The notes under the pieces are model-generated. The model was given only the letters and a program-made list of their open reading frames with translations, was not told where the DNA came from and made no database searches. The translations under genes were made by a program, and so were the position numbers. Source: Roseovarius mucosus DSM 17069 (GTDB lineage: Bacteria > Pseudomonadota > Alphaproteobacteria > Rhodobacterales > Rhodobacteraceae). Taken from it: a DNA stretch of 64,000 bases. Below, one piece after another: positions 1-12,446 of this stretch (position 1 is its first letter; each line of letters opens with the position of its first letter). The DNA lies in the NCBI RefSeq assembly GCF_000768555.3, contig NZ_KN293991.1, forward strand, positions 124,001 to 188,000, read 5' to 3'.

Positions 1-1
1 C

Positions 2-703
<702 letters not shown>

Positions 704-707
704 GGGA

Positions 708-1166
708 TCAGAGCGGCAGCGCCGTGGTTTTGAACACGGTGCGCAGGGCAAAGCTCGATTGCATCTTGGCCACGCCGGGCAGCCGGGTCAGGTATTGCCG
801 GTGGATACGCGCGAAATCCTCGGTATCCTCGGCCACGACCTTGAGAATGTAATCGGCGGTGCCGGCGGTGAGATGGCATTCGAGCACGTCCGGCACCCGC
901 GAGACCGCCTTTTCAAAGGCGTCGAGCACCTCGTCGGCCTGCGTGGTGAGGGTAATCTCGACAAAGATCGTGGCGGGAACGCCCATCTTGCGCGCGTCGA
1001 GCAAGGCGACATAGCCCTTGATATACCCCTCGGATTCGAGCCGCTGCACGCGGCGGTGGCAGGCGGAGGCGGAGAGATTGACCTCTTCGGCGAGGTCGGC
1101 ATTGGAAATACGGCCACGCCGCTGAAGAACATGCAACAAGCGACGATCTGTCGGATCAAGGGACAT
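708..1166 (-). CDS. Lrp/AsnC family transcriptional regulator (AldR-like)
   Basis: This 152-residue protein has the Lrp/AsnC layout: an N-terminal winged helix-turn-helix (about residues 5-60, with SNADLAEEVNLSASACHRRV) followed by a RAM effector-binding domain (about 65-145). Such proteins form octamers that wrap DNA and sense amino acids. It is divergent from alanine dehydrogenase across 139 bases that contain an inverted repeat. This layout is typical of the Lrp-type activators of ald, so control of ald by L-alanine is the likely role. The specific ligand is inferred from the neighbour only. Confidence 0.9.
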   Translation of the reverse strand: MSLDPTDRRLLHVLQRRGRISNADLAEEVNLSASACHRRVQRLESEGYIKGYVALLDARKMGVPATIFVEITLTTQADEVLDAFEKAVSRVPDVLECHLTAGTADYILKVVAEDTEDFARIHRQYLTRLPGVAKMQSSFALRTVFKTTALPL

Positions 1167-1206
1167 TCACGCAAGACCTTTCCAACTAATCACACAATTC
1201 CCGAAG

Positions 1207-1223
1207 GATATTCACAGAATACC
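1207..1223. promoter_or_regulatory. Candidate Lrp-type operator between lrp and ald
   Basis: The divergent intergenic region contains TATTC-ACA-GAATA, a perfect 5-base inverted repeat with a 3-base spacer, flanked by one further G/C pair. Its length and A/T-rich centre resemble the 15-base degenerate palindromes bound by Lrp/AsnC proteins. It sits about 85 bases upstream of the ald start and 41 bases from the regulator start, where it could control both. The binding protein is inferred. Confidence 0.45.
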
Positions 1224-1305
1224 GTGAAAGGCGAGCAAAATTTCAATCTCCTTGCGTGCGTTCCGGTGCAGACTCCGCGCCAAATCTCGCAGGGAGGAGT
1301 TTACC

Positions 1306-2418
1306 ATGAGAATCGGATGTCCGACAGAAATCAAGCCGCAGGAATTCCGCGTGGGCATCACGCCTATTGCCGCAAAAGAGGCCGTGGGCCATGGCCACGA
1401 AGTTCTGATCCAATCCGGCGCAGGCCTTGGGGCCGGGTTTGACGATGCGGCCTATCAGGCGGCCGGGGCCAAGATCGTTGGCACCGCCCAAGAGATTTTC
1501 GCGCAAGCCGACATGGTGGTGAAGGTCAAGGAACCGCAGGCCGTCGAGCGCAAGATGCTGCGCGAGGGGCAGGTTCTGTTCACCTATCTGCATCTGGCAC
1601 CGGACCCGGAACAGACCAAGGATCTGTTGGCCTCTGGGGCCACCTGCATCGCCTATGAGACAGTGACGGATCGCGCGGGCGGCCTGCCTTTGCTCGCGCC
1701 GATGTCTGAAGTTGCCGGACGCCTGGCACCGCAGGTCGGCGCCTGGACGTTGCAAAAGGCCAATGGCGGGCGCGGCGTGCTGATGGGCGGCGTGCCCGGT
1801 GTCGGCCCGGCGCGCGTGATCGTGATCGGCGGCGGTGTCGTGGGCACCCATGCCGCCAAGATCGCGGCGGGCATGGGCGCGGATGTGACCGTGCTGGATC
1901 GCTCACTGCCGCGTCTGCGCTATCTCGATGACGTGTTTGGTGGCACGTTCAAGACCGGCTATTCTTCGGCCGGGTTGCTGGAAGAATTGCTGCCGCTGGC
2001 GGATATGGTGATTGGCGCGGTGCTGATCCCCGGTGCGGCCGCCCCCAAGCTGGTGCGGCGCGACCAATTCGGCATGATGAAGCCGGGTTCGGTGCTGGTG
2101 GACGTGGCGATCGACCAGGGCGGATGCTTCGAGACCTCGCGCGCCACAACGCATCAGGACCCCATCTATGAGGTCGACGGGATCATGCATTACTGCGTGG
2201 CGAACATGCCGGGCGCGGTTGCGCGCACCTCGACGCTGGCGCTGGGCAATGCCACGATGCCCTTCATGCTGGCGCTGGCCGACAAAGGCTGGAAACAGGC
2301 CTGTGCCGATGATGCCCATCTGCTGAACGGGCTGAATGTGCATGCCGGTCAGTTGACCTATGCCGCCGTTGGCGAGGCGCTGGGGATGGCGACGGTCGAC
2401 CCCAAATCGCTGGTTTGA
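1306..2418 (+). CDS. ald: Alanine dehydrogenase
   Basis: This 370-residue enzyme catalyses reversible NAD+-dependent deamination of L-alanine to pyruvate and ammonium. It opens with MRIGCPTEIKPQEFRVGITP, the conserved N-terminal substrate-binding segment of the Ald/PNT family, and carries the Rossmann motif VIGGGVVGTHAAKIA near residue 170. The catalytic His segment (YLHLAPD, near residue 95) and the segment HYCVANMPGAVARTST are present. The start is set by a strong ribosome binding site (AGGGAGGAG, 1291-1299) just before the ATG; in-frame codons further upstream lack this support. It is divergent from an Lrp-family gene that probably regulates it, and a strong terminator follows at once. Confidence 0.97.
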   Translation: MRIGCPTEIKPQEFRVGITPIAAKEAVGHGHEVLIQSGAGLGAGFDDAAYQAAGAKIVGTAQEIFAQADMVVKVKEPQAVERKMLREGQVLFTYLHLAPDPEQTKDLLASGATCIAYETVTDRAGGLPLLAPMSEVAGRLAPQVGAWTLQKANGGRGVLMGGVPGVGPARVIVIGGGVVGTHAAKIAAGMGADVTVLDRSLPRLRYLDDVFGGTFKTGYSSAGLLEELLPLADMVIGAVLIPGAAAPKLVRRDQFGMMKPGSVLVDVAIDQGGCFETSRATTHQDPIYEVDGIMHYCVANMPGAVARTSTLALGNATMPFMLALADKGWKQACADDAHLLNGLNVHAGQLTYAAVGEALGMATVDPKSLV

Positions 2419-2425
2419 GGAATTG

Positions 2426-2457
2426 CGCCCCCGGTCTGAACGGTCCGGGGGCGTTTT
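2426..2457 (+). terminator. Rho-independent terminator of ald
   Basis: A perfect 9-base stem, CGCCCCCGG pairing with CCGGGGGCG, has a 10-base loop and is followed by TTTT. It starts eight bases after the ald stop codon and separates ald from the transporter operon. Confidence 0.9.
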
Positions 2458-2540
2458 CTGACAAGGCGGTGTCGCAAATGATGCTGGACCGCCCGCGCCC
2501 TCTCGACTAGCGTCAGGAAAAACGCCAACAGGGGGCGGCC

Positions 2541-3587
2541 ATGGCCATGTTCATCCTGCGCCGCGTCGGGGTTATGATCCTGACGGCGCTCTGCCTGACG
2601 TTTATCGTCTTTTTCCTGACGAACCTGTATCCCAATCTGGAAAAACTGGCCAAGACCCAAGGCGATTTCCGCATGAGCGACGAGGAAGTGGCGAGCTACC
2701 TCGGTCGCAATGGCTATTTGCAGCCGATGACGGTGAAATACGGTCAATGGCTGGGTGTGGTGCCGGGTTTCGTGATCGAGGACCGAGACGGGGTCACACG
2801 CGGTCAGTGTATCACGCCCGACATCGCCCCCGAGGACGCGCCCCGGTTCTGCGGCATCCTGCAAGGCGACTGGGGCTATTCCACAGTGTTCCGCGAGGAT
2901 GTGGGCAAGATCCTGAGCGACAAGCTGGCGCTGACCGGCAGGCTCATGTTCTGGGTGATGGTGCTGATGGTGCCATCGGCGCTGATCCTCGGGATACTGG
3001 CGGGGATGCGTGAGGGGTCGCGCACCGACCGCACACTCTCGACCTTTGCCATCACCACCACGGCCACGCCGGAATATGTCTCGGGCGTGCTTTTCATCGC
3101 GGTGTTTGCCAGCACGGCGGTTGGCCTCAAATGGTTCAAGGGTACGGCAACGGCGGCGATGGACAACCCGACGTTCGAGAATTTCTTTCTGCCGGTGCTG
3201 ACCATCGCGCTCTATGGTATGGGCTATATCGCGCGGATGACACGGGCCAGCATGGCCGAGGTGATGACCGCGCAATATATCCGCACCGCGCGCCTCAAGG
3301 GCGTGAGTTTTCCCAATATCGTGATGAAACACGCGCTGCGCAACGCGCTGATTGCGCCCTTTACGGTGATCATGCTGCAATTTCCCTGGCTTTTGAACGG
3401 GGTGGTGATTGTCGAAACCCTCTTCAACTACAAGGGCTTTGGCTGGACGCTGGTGCAGGCGGCGGGCAACAACGACATCGAGTTGCTCTTGGGGGTGTCG
3501 GTGATTTCGGTTGTGGTGGTTCTGGTGACACAGCTGATTTCGGACATCGGCTATGTCTTTCTCAATCCGCGCATCAGCGTGCGCTAA
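2541..3587 (+). CDS. Peptide/nickel-type ABC transporter permease (DppB/OppB family)
   Basis: This 348-residue inner-membrane protein has about six transmembrane helices and a binding-protein-dependent transport domain. The cytoplasmic EAA-type coupling loop (TARLKGVSFPNIVMKHALRN) lies near residues 252-272. An N-terminal helix is followed by a larger than usual periplasmic segment holding two cysteines (in CITPDIAPEDAPRFC), which could form a disulfide. A GGGGGCGG ribosome binding site precedes the ATG. It is the first gene of a three-gene operon with a second permease and a double ATPase. No periplasmic binding protein gene lies alongside, so the substrate cannot be read from context. Confidence 0.9.
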   Translation: MAMFILRRVGVMILTALCLTFIVFFLTNLYPNLEKLAKTQGDFRMSDEEVASYLGRNGYLQPMTVKYGQWLGVVPGFVIEDRDGVTRGQCITPDIAPEDAPRFCGILQGDWGYSTVFREDVGKILSDKLALTGRLMFWVMVLMVPSALILGILAGMREGSRTDRTLSTFAITTTATPEYVSGVLFIAVFASTAVGLKWFKGTATAAMDNPTFENFFLPVLTIALYGMGYIARMTRASMAEVMTAQYIRTARLKGVSFPNIVMKHALRNALIAPFTVIMLQFPWLLNGVVIVETLFNYKGFGWTLVQAAGNNDIELLLGVSVISVVVVLVTQLISDIGYVFLNPRISVR

Positions 3588-3602
3588 GGGGGTATCGAGG
3601 CC

Positions 3603-4787
3603 ATGGAACCACTGAGCTGGAGCGAGATTGCCCTTCGCATGCTGGGGCTGTTCCTGCCGGTCTGGATCGCGCTGATCGTGACCTTTGCGGTGTCGATCGC
3701 GTTCAAGCGGCGTCTGGGCCTCTATGGCAAGCTGTTTGATAGCCCCATTGGGATGGTCGGCTTTGCCATGGTGATGTTCTGGGTCTTCACCGGCATCTTT
3801 GGCGGGGCGTTCGACATGATCCTGACCCATGATGTGCTGTCACAATCCGCCACGATGAAGAACAAGGGGCCGGGCACGCCGTTTACACAGATGATGGGCA
3901 CACCTGATCCGGGGGCCTATCCCTATTACCTCTTGGGCGGCGACAATCTGGGCCGGGATGTATTCAGCCGGATGGTGGCGGGCGCATGGGAAGTGATCAA
4001 GATCGCGCCCTTTGCCAGCATGTTCTCTTTCATGGTGGGGATCACGCTGGGCCTGCCTGCGGGCTATTATGGCGGGCGGCTGGATACGCTCTTGTCCTTT
4101 CTGGCCAATCTCATTCTCGCCTTTCCGGTGATCCTGCTCTTTTACCTGCTGGTCACGCCGGAAATCGTGCAGACAGGGATACCCGTCTATATGGCGGCGG
4201 TGCTCTTTCTCTTTCCCATCGTGTTTCTGCTGCTGTTGTGGAACTCGCGCTATCACACGCAACCGTCGCGGCGGAATGTCTATGTGGGGATCACGCTGGT
4301 AATCGGGCTGTGGCTGTATCTGGGGATTGCCTGGGATGCCGATCCGCTGGGGCTGGTCAGCTTTCCGCCCAACCTCTTGGTGGTGTTCGTGGCGGTGGTC
4401 TTCGTCAATTCGCCCACGGTGTTTCGCATCGTGCGCGGCCTGACCATGGACATCAAGACACGCGATTACGTGGCGGCGGCGCAGACGCGGGGCGAGCGGC
4501 CTTGGTACATCATGCTGTGGGAAATCCTGCCCAATGCGCGCGGGCCGCTCTTGGTCGATTTCTGTCTGCGCATTGGCTATACGACGATCCTTTTGGGCAC
4601 GCTCGGGTTCTTTGGTCTGGGCCTCAGCCCCGAGAGCCCGGATTGGGGCAGCACGATCAATGACGGGCGCAAATTGCTGACGATGTATCTGCATCCGGCA
4701 CTTCCGCCTGCCTTTGCGCTCTTGTCGCTGGTGCTCGGCCTCAACCTCTTGGCCGATGGTCTGCGCGAAGAAAGCCTGCGGGATTGA
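3603..4787 (+). CDS. Peptide/nickel-type ABC transporter permease (DppC/OppC family), enlarged
   Basis: Partner permease of the preceding gene, 15 bases downstream. It has the family landmarks LGRDVFSRMVAGAWE (about 116-130) and a coupling loop RDYVAAAQTRGERPWYIMLW (about 287-306). At 394 residues it is roughly 90 longer than a typical DppC. The excess comes from an extra N-terminal hydrophobic helix (about 13-33) and an insertion at about 184-265 that contains two predicted membrane helices just before the coupling loop. The insertion is directly visible; its function is unknown. The protein should form the translocation pore with the first permease. Confidence 0.88.
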   Translation: MEPLSWSEIALRMLGLFLPVWIALIVTFAVSIAFKRRLGLYGKLFDSPIGMVGFAMVMFWVFTGIFGGAFDMILTHDVLSQSATMKNKGPGTPFTQMMGTPDPGAYPYYLLGGDNLGRDVFSRMVAGAWEVIKIAPFASMFSFMVGITLGLPAGYYGGRLDTLLSFLANLILAFPVILLFYLLVTPEIVQTGIPVYMAAVLFLFPIVFLLLLWNSRYHTQPSRRNVYVGITLVIGLWLYLGIAWDADPLGLVSFPPNLLVVFVAVVFVNSPTVFRIVRGLTMDIKTRDYVAAAQTRGERPWYIMLWEILPNARGPLLVDFCLRIGYTTILLGTLGFFGLGLSPESPDWGSTINDGRKLLTMYLHPALPPAFALLSLVLGLNLLADGLREESLRD

Positions 4788-4843
4788 GTATTTGAAAAAC
4801 GCTGAAAGAGGGCGGCAGCGCCCCGGTGAATAGGGAGATGGAC

Positions 4844-6931
4844 ATGGCCAAGCTGGACTATGACGGGCCGATCCTCGAGATCGAGAACCTGTCGATTTCC
4901 TTTTTCACCCGGCTGCGCGAAATTCCGGCGGTGATGGATTTTTCCGTGACGGTGCAGCCCGGCGAGGCGGTGGGGTTGGTGGGGGAATCCGGCTGCGGCA
5001 AATCCACCGTGGCGCTGGGGGTGATGCAGGATCTGGGCGTGAACGGGCGCATCGTGGGCGGGTCCGTGCGATTCAAAGGCCGCGATCTGGGGCAGATGAG
5101 TGCCGCAGAGTTGCGCGACATTCGCGGCAACGAAATCGCGATGATCTATCAGGAACCAATGGCAAGCCTGAACCCGGCCATGCGGATCGGCAAGCAGTTG
5201 ATCGAAGTGCCGATGATCCACGAGGGCATTTCAGAATCCGAAGCTTGGGCGCGCGCGCTGGAGGTGGTGCGCGATGTGAAGCTGCCGGATCCCGAGCGGA
5301 TCATGCGCAGCTATCCGCATCAATTGAGCGGTGGGCAGCAGCAGCGGATCGTGATCGCCATGGCCTTGATGTCTAAGCCGTCGCTGCTGATCCTGGATGA
5401 ACCGACGACCGCGCTTGACGTGACGGTCGAGGCGGCAGTGGTGGAACTGGTCAAGGATCTGGGCAAGAAATACGGCACCTCTATGCTGTTCATAAGTCAC
5501 AATCTGGGGCTTGTGCTTGAGACCTGCGACCGCATTTGCGTGATGTATTCCGGCGAGGCGGTCGAAACCGGCAGTATCGAGGATGTGTTCGACAAGATGC
5601 AGCATCCCTATACGCAGGCGCTGTTCCGGTCCATTCCCCTGCCCGGCGCGGATAAGAACACGCGGCCGTTGAAGGCCATTCCCGGCAATTTCCCCTTGCC
5701 GCATGAACGCCCAGAGGGCTGCAATTTCGGACCGCGCTGCGATTACTTTCAGGCCGGTGTATGCGATATGGGCGATATTCCCATGGCGGGGATCAAGGGC
5801 GATGACCGGCATTTCACCCGTTGCCTGCGGTTTGCCGAGATTGACTGGAACGCCCCGATCGAGGCCATGGCGCAGCACGCGGCGACCGCGCCGGGCAAGG
5901 TCGTGCTCAAGATGGAGAATCTCAAGAAATATTACGAGGTGGCGGCCAACGCGCTCTTTGGTGGGAGCAGCGGCAAGAAGGTGGTCAAGGCCAATGAGAC
6001 CCTGAGTTTCGAGGCGCGCGAGAGCGAGACATTGGCAATCGTGGGCGAGTCGGGCTGTGGCAAGTCCACATTCGCCAAGGTGTTGATGGGGCTCGAGACC
6101 GCGACCGAAGGGCAGATATTGCTGGACAATCGCAATATCGAACAGACCCCCATCGAGAAGCGTGACACGCAGACCGTCGCCGATGTGCAGATGGTGTTTC
6201 AGAACCCGTTTGATACGCTCAACCCGTCGATGACCGTGGGACGCCAGATCATCCGCGCGCTTGAGGTGTTTGGCATTGGCGACACGGATCAGGCGCGGCG
6301 GGATGAAATGCTGCGCCTTCTTGATCTGGTGAAACTGCCGCGTGAATTTGCAGAGCGCATGCCCCGGCAACTATCGGGCGGGCAGAAACAGCGCGTAGGC
6401 ATCGCCCGCGCCTTTGCGGGCGGCGCGCGGATCGTGGTGGCGGACGAGCCGGTCTCGGCCCTGGACGTGAGCGTACAGGCGGCGGTGACGGATCTCTTGA
6501 TGGAGATTCAGCGCAAGCAAAAGACGACGTTGCTGTTCATTTCCCATGACCTCAGCATCGTGCGTTATCTGAGCGACCGGGTGATGGTGATGTATCTGGG
6601 GCATGTCGTGGAACTGGGCACCACAGATCAGGTGTTCGCCCCCCCCTATCACCCCTATACCGAGGCGCTGCTTTCGGCCGTGCCGATTGCCGATACGCGG
6701 ATCACCAAGAAGCATATCGTGCTGGAGGGGGATGTGCCCTCGGCCATGAATCCGCCGCCCGGATGCCCGTTCCAGACACGGTGCCGATGGAAATCAGAAG
6801 TGCCGGGCGGCCTGTGCGAACGCGAAGTGCCGCCCGTGCGCGAACTGGTGCCGGGGCATCAGGTGAAATGCCACCTGTCGCCAGAGATGTTCGATCAGAT
6901 GGAGCCGGTGATCACGGTTGCGGCGGAATAG
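4844..6931 (+). CDS. ABC transporter ATP-binding protein with two fused nucleotide-binding domains
   Basis: This 695-residue protein fuses two OppD/OppF-type ATPase domains. Each half has a Walker A motif GESGCGKST, a signature loop (LSGGQQQR, then LSGGQKQR) and a Walker B/D-loop (LDEPTTALD, then ADEPVSALD). Each ends with the cysteine-containing oligopeptide-transporter C-terminal segment. It should power the two permeases encoded just upstream. I chose the ATG at 4844 because TAGGGAG lies at proper spacing before it; a GTG at 4826 and an ATG at 4838 are less well placed. Fused double ATPases of this kind are common in alphaproteobacteria. Confidence 0.92.
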   Translation: MAKLDYDGPILEIENLSISFFTRLREIPAVMDFSVTVQPGEAVGLVGESGCGKSTVALGVMQDLGVNGRIVGGSVRFKGRDLGQMSAAELRDIRGNEIAMIYQEPMASLNPAMRIGKQLIEVPMIHEGISESEAWARALEVVRDVKLPDPERIMRSYPHQLSGGQQQRIVIAMALMSKPSLLILDEPTTALDVTVEAAVVELVKDLGKKYGTSMLFISHNLGLVLETCDRICVMYSGEAVETGSIEDVFDKMQHPYTQALFRSIPLPGADKNTRPLKAIPGNFPLPHERPEGCNFGPRCDYFQAGVCDMGDIPMAGIKGDDRHFTRCLRFAEIDWNAPIEAMAQHAATAPGKVVLKMENLKKYYEVAANALFGGSSGKKVVKANETLSFEARESETLAIVGESGCGKSTFAKVLMGLETATEGQILLDNRNIEQTPIEKRDTQTVADVQMVFQNPFDTLNPSMTVGRQIIRALEVFGIGDTDQARRDEMLRLLDLVKLPREFAERMPRQLSGGQKQRVGIARAFAGGARIVVADEPVSALDVSVQAAVTDLLMEIQRKQKTTLLFISHDLSIVRYLSDRVMVMYLGHVVELGTTDQVFAPPYHPYTEALLSAVPIADTRITKKHIVLEGDVPSAMNPPPGCPFQTRCRWKSEVPGGLCEREVPPVRELVPGHQVKCHLSPEMFDQMEPVITVAAE

Positions 6932-6942
6932 GGTCTGTTTGG

Positions 6943-7239
6943 TCAGAACCCCGAGAAAACCATGTCGAGCGCGCCGCGAATTTCATAGTCACGATCTGTC
7001 AGATCAGCGATAGCGGGGCTGGAAAGTGCGCTTGATCTGACAGCCGCCATTTCCGCGACATGCAGGACATATGCCACGCCGTCGAGGTCAAATATCGGCT
7101 CGAGACGGGTCAAAGGCGGTGGCCCGCTCTTTAACGGCATCAGAGGGGCAACGATCCGTGTCCCGATGTCGATCAGGTCGGTCTGCACATCGAGAACAAG
7201 CGTCTTGTTCGGCAGGCGGTAAACGTGGAACTGCGCCAT
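6943..7239 (-). CDS. ccdB: CcdB-family toxin
   Basis: This 98-residue protein matches the CcdB fold family: FHVYR at the N-terminus, LVLDVQTDLIDIGTRIVAPL in the middle and ALDMVFSGF at the end. The F-plasmid toxin poisons DNA gyrase through its last three residues, Trp-Gly-Ile. Here the corresponding residues are Ser96-Gly97-Phe98, so the tryptophan is missing. The toxin may therefore act weakly or differently. Its ATG shares one base with the antitoxin stop (TGATG), the usual coupling in this module. An in-frame start further upstream would run through the antitoxin gene and is rejected. Confidence 0.88.
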   Translation of the reverse strand: MAQFHVYRLPNKTLVLDVQTDLIDIGTRIVAPLMPLKSGPPPLTRLEPIFDLDGVAYVLHVAEMAAVRSSALSSPAIADLTDRDYEIRGALDMVFSGF

Positions 7240-7484
7240 CAGTCGGTCTTGAGGACCTGGTACTCGGCAAGAGGCAGGGCATTGCCCGCGCTCCAGATGC
7301 GGCGGGCCTCGATCGCCTCGGCATTCTCTTCGGTCCAAGCGCGCGCCTGTTCTGTCCGCACGGCGCGGGCCAAGGCCGCTTCGCTGATGGACGACACATT
7401 CAGGTTCAACGCGCGGGCCTCTGACAAGAGACCGGCGTCAACGGTGATATTGGTGCGTTGCTTTTCCCGAGCGGATCGCGGCAT
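7239..7484 (-). CDS. ccdA: CcdA-family antitoxin
   Basis: This 81-residue protein has an N-terminal ribbon-helix-helix segment (about 10-45, with TNITVDAGLL) and an acidic C-terminal tail around WTEENAEAIE that resembles the toxin-wrapping region of CcdA. The antitoxin binds and neutralises CcdB and represses its own operon as a complex with the toxin. The ATG follows GGAGAG at good spacing. The gene precedes ccdB by a one-base overlap. A good promoter and a divergent gene-free stretch lie upstream. Confidence 0.88.
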   Translation of the reverse strand: MPRSAREKQRTNITVDAGLLSEARALNLNVSSISEAALARAVRTEQARAWTEENAEAIEARRIWSAGNALPLAEYQVLKTD

Positions 7485-7509
7485 GTCTCACTCTCCGTTG
7501 CTATGCACA

Positions 7510-7538
7510 GATATACACATCTTGAGTGTGCCATTCAA
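7510..7538 (-). promoter_or_regulatory. Predicted promoter of ccdAB
   Basis: On the minus strand, TTGAAT and TATATC are separated by exactly 17 bases, a good match to a vegetative promoter. The -10 box lies 26 bases upstream of the ccdA ATG. The surrounding T/G-rich sequence would be the place for autorepression by the CcdAB complex. Confidence 0.6.
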
Positions 7539-7576
7539 CGCACAAGCGCCGCGACGGAGTAGGGTCTGCGCGCAAG

Positions 7577-11343
<3,767 letters not shown>

Positions 11344-11362
11344 CGGAGACCGCCTATCTCAC

Positions 11363-11399
11363 GCGCAGGGTGCCATGGGTTCGGTTGGGGCACCCGCGC
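11363..11399 (+). terminator. Hairpin between gyrB and the binding-protein gene
   Basis: GGGTGCC pairs with GGCACCC, and the stem extends by four G/C pairs past a bulged A (11367), with a 14-base loop. There is no T tract after it, so it is not a classical terminator. It lies in the 74-base gap between gyrB and the ABC importer and may attenuate transcription or stabilise the gyrB mRNA end. Confidence 0.4.
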
Positions 11400-11417
11400 A
11401 GCAAAAGGGCCACTGAC

Positions 11418-12446
11418 ATGCGATACCTGCTGCTGATCCTGTCGCTCTTGGCCGCGCCCGCCCAAGCCCGAAGCGTCACCGACAGCGCGGGGCGCGTGGT
11501 TGAGGTGCCCGAAACGGTTGGGAGCGTCTTTGCCGCTGGCCCGCCTGCCGCGATCCTTGTCTATATCCTCAAGCCCGAGGCCCTGACCGGCTGGCCTAGG
11601 GCGCTGCGCCCGGAAGAGCGCGCCTATATCGCCGAACCCTATCGCGATCTGCCCGAAACCGGGCGGATCACCGGGCGCGGCGGCGAGGCCAACCTTGAAC
11701 GTGTGCTCGCGATCAAGCCTGATCTCATCCTCGACTTCGGCTCGGTACGCGACACCTATGTCGATCTTGCCAACCGTGTGCAGGAACAGACGGGGATTCC
11801 CTATCTGCTGATCGACGGACGATTTGAGAAGACGCCCGAGGCGCTGAGGCTCCTTGGTGGGGCGCTGGGCGTGCCCGAGCGGGCCGAAGCGCTGGCGAGC
11901 CATGTCGAAAGCGTCTTTGCCCGGATCGACGCCCTGCTCGCGGATGTGCCCCAAGAGACCCGCCCGCGCGTCTATCTTGCCCGTGGGCCCGAAGGGCTTG
12001 AGACCGGGATGAAAGGCTCGATCAACACCGAGATCATCGAACGCGCCGGCGGGCGCAATGTGGCGGATGACGGGGGTGCGACGCGTGGGCTGGTTCAGGC
12101 CTCGATGGAGCAGGTTCTGGTCGCCAACCCCGAGATCATCGTGACCTGGGACCGGAATTTTCATGCCGAAGTCTTTGACAACCCGCTCTGGCAGGGGATT
12201 GATGCCGTGCGCAACGGGCGTGTGCATCTGTCGCCCACCGCACCCTTTGGCTGGATCGACCGGCCTCCGTCGCTCAACCGGATGATGGGGCTGATCTGGA
12301 TGGCGGGATTGCTCTATCCCGACCACTGGCGCGGCGATCTGCGCGCGGAAACACGCGCGTTTTACAAGCTCTACTACCATGTCGATCTGAGCGATGCGGA
12401 ACTGGAAAGGCTGCTGGAATGGGCCGAGGGACGACCGCCGAACTAA
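11418..12446 (+). CDS. Periplasmic binding protein of an iron-siderophore/cobalamin-type ABC importer
   Basis: This 342-residue protein starts with a short signal peptide (cleavage likely after AQA, about residue 16) and has the BtuF/FecB-type binding-protein fold. The SVTDSAGRVVEVP start, the NLERVLAIKPDLILDF segment and a final region ending in LLEWAEG are typical. It delivers ligand to the permease and ATPase encoded next. No outer-membrane receptor gene is nearby, and related proteins transport ferric siderophores, haem, cobalamin or molybdate, so the substrate is open. The ATG at 11418 follows AAAAGGG. The 3' end overlaps the permease gene by 28 bases. Confidence 0.85.
   Translation: MRYLLLILSLLAAPAQARSVTDSAGRVVEVPETVGSVFAAGPPAAILVYILKPEALTGWPRALRPEERAYIAEPYRDLPETGRITGRGGEANLERVLAIKPDLILDFGSVRDTYVDLANRVQEQTGIPYLLIDGRFEKTPEALRLLGGALGVPERAEALASHVESVFARIDALLADVPQETRPRVYLARGPEGLETGMKGSINTEIIERAGGRNVADDGGATRGLVQASMEQVLVANPEIIVTWDRNFHAEVFDNPLWQGIDAVRNGRVHLSPTAPFGWIDRPPSLNRMMGLIWMAGLLYPDHWRGDLRAETRAFYKLYYHVDLSDAELERLLEWAEGRPPN

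Noticed and set aside
2358..3830. Long minus-strand open frame opposite the first permease
   Set aside because: It is rich in His, Arg and Gln, has no recognisable motif, and runs opposite a clear permease. It is a by-product of high GC content.
11344..11417. Complete cobalamin riboswitch before the binding-protein gene
   Set aside because: Short matches such as GGAGACC and GCCACTG occur, but they are out of order and the gap is only 74 bases; a real element needs about 200.
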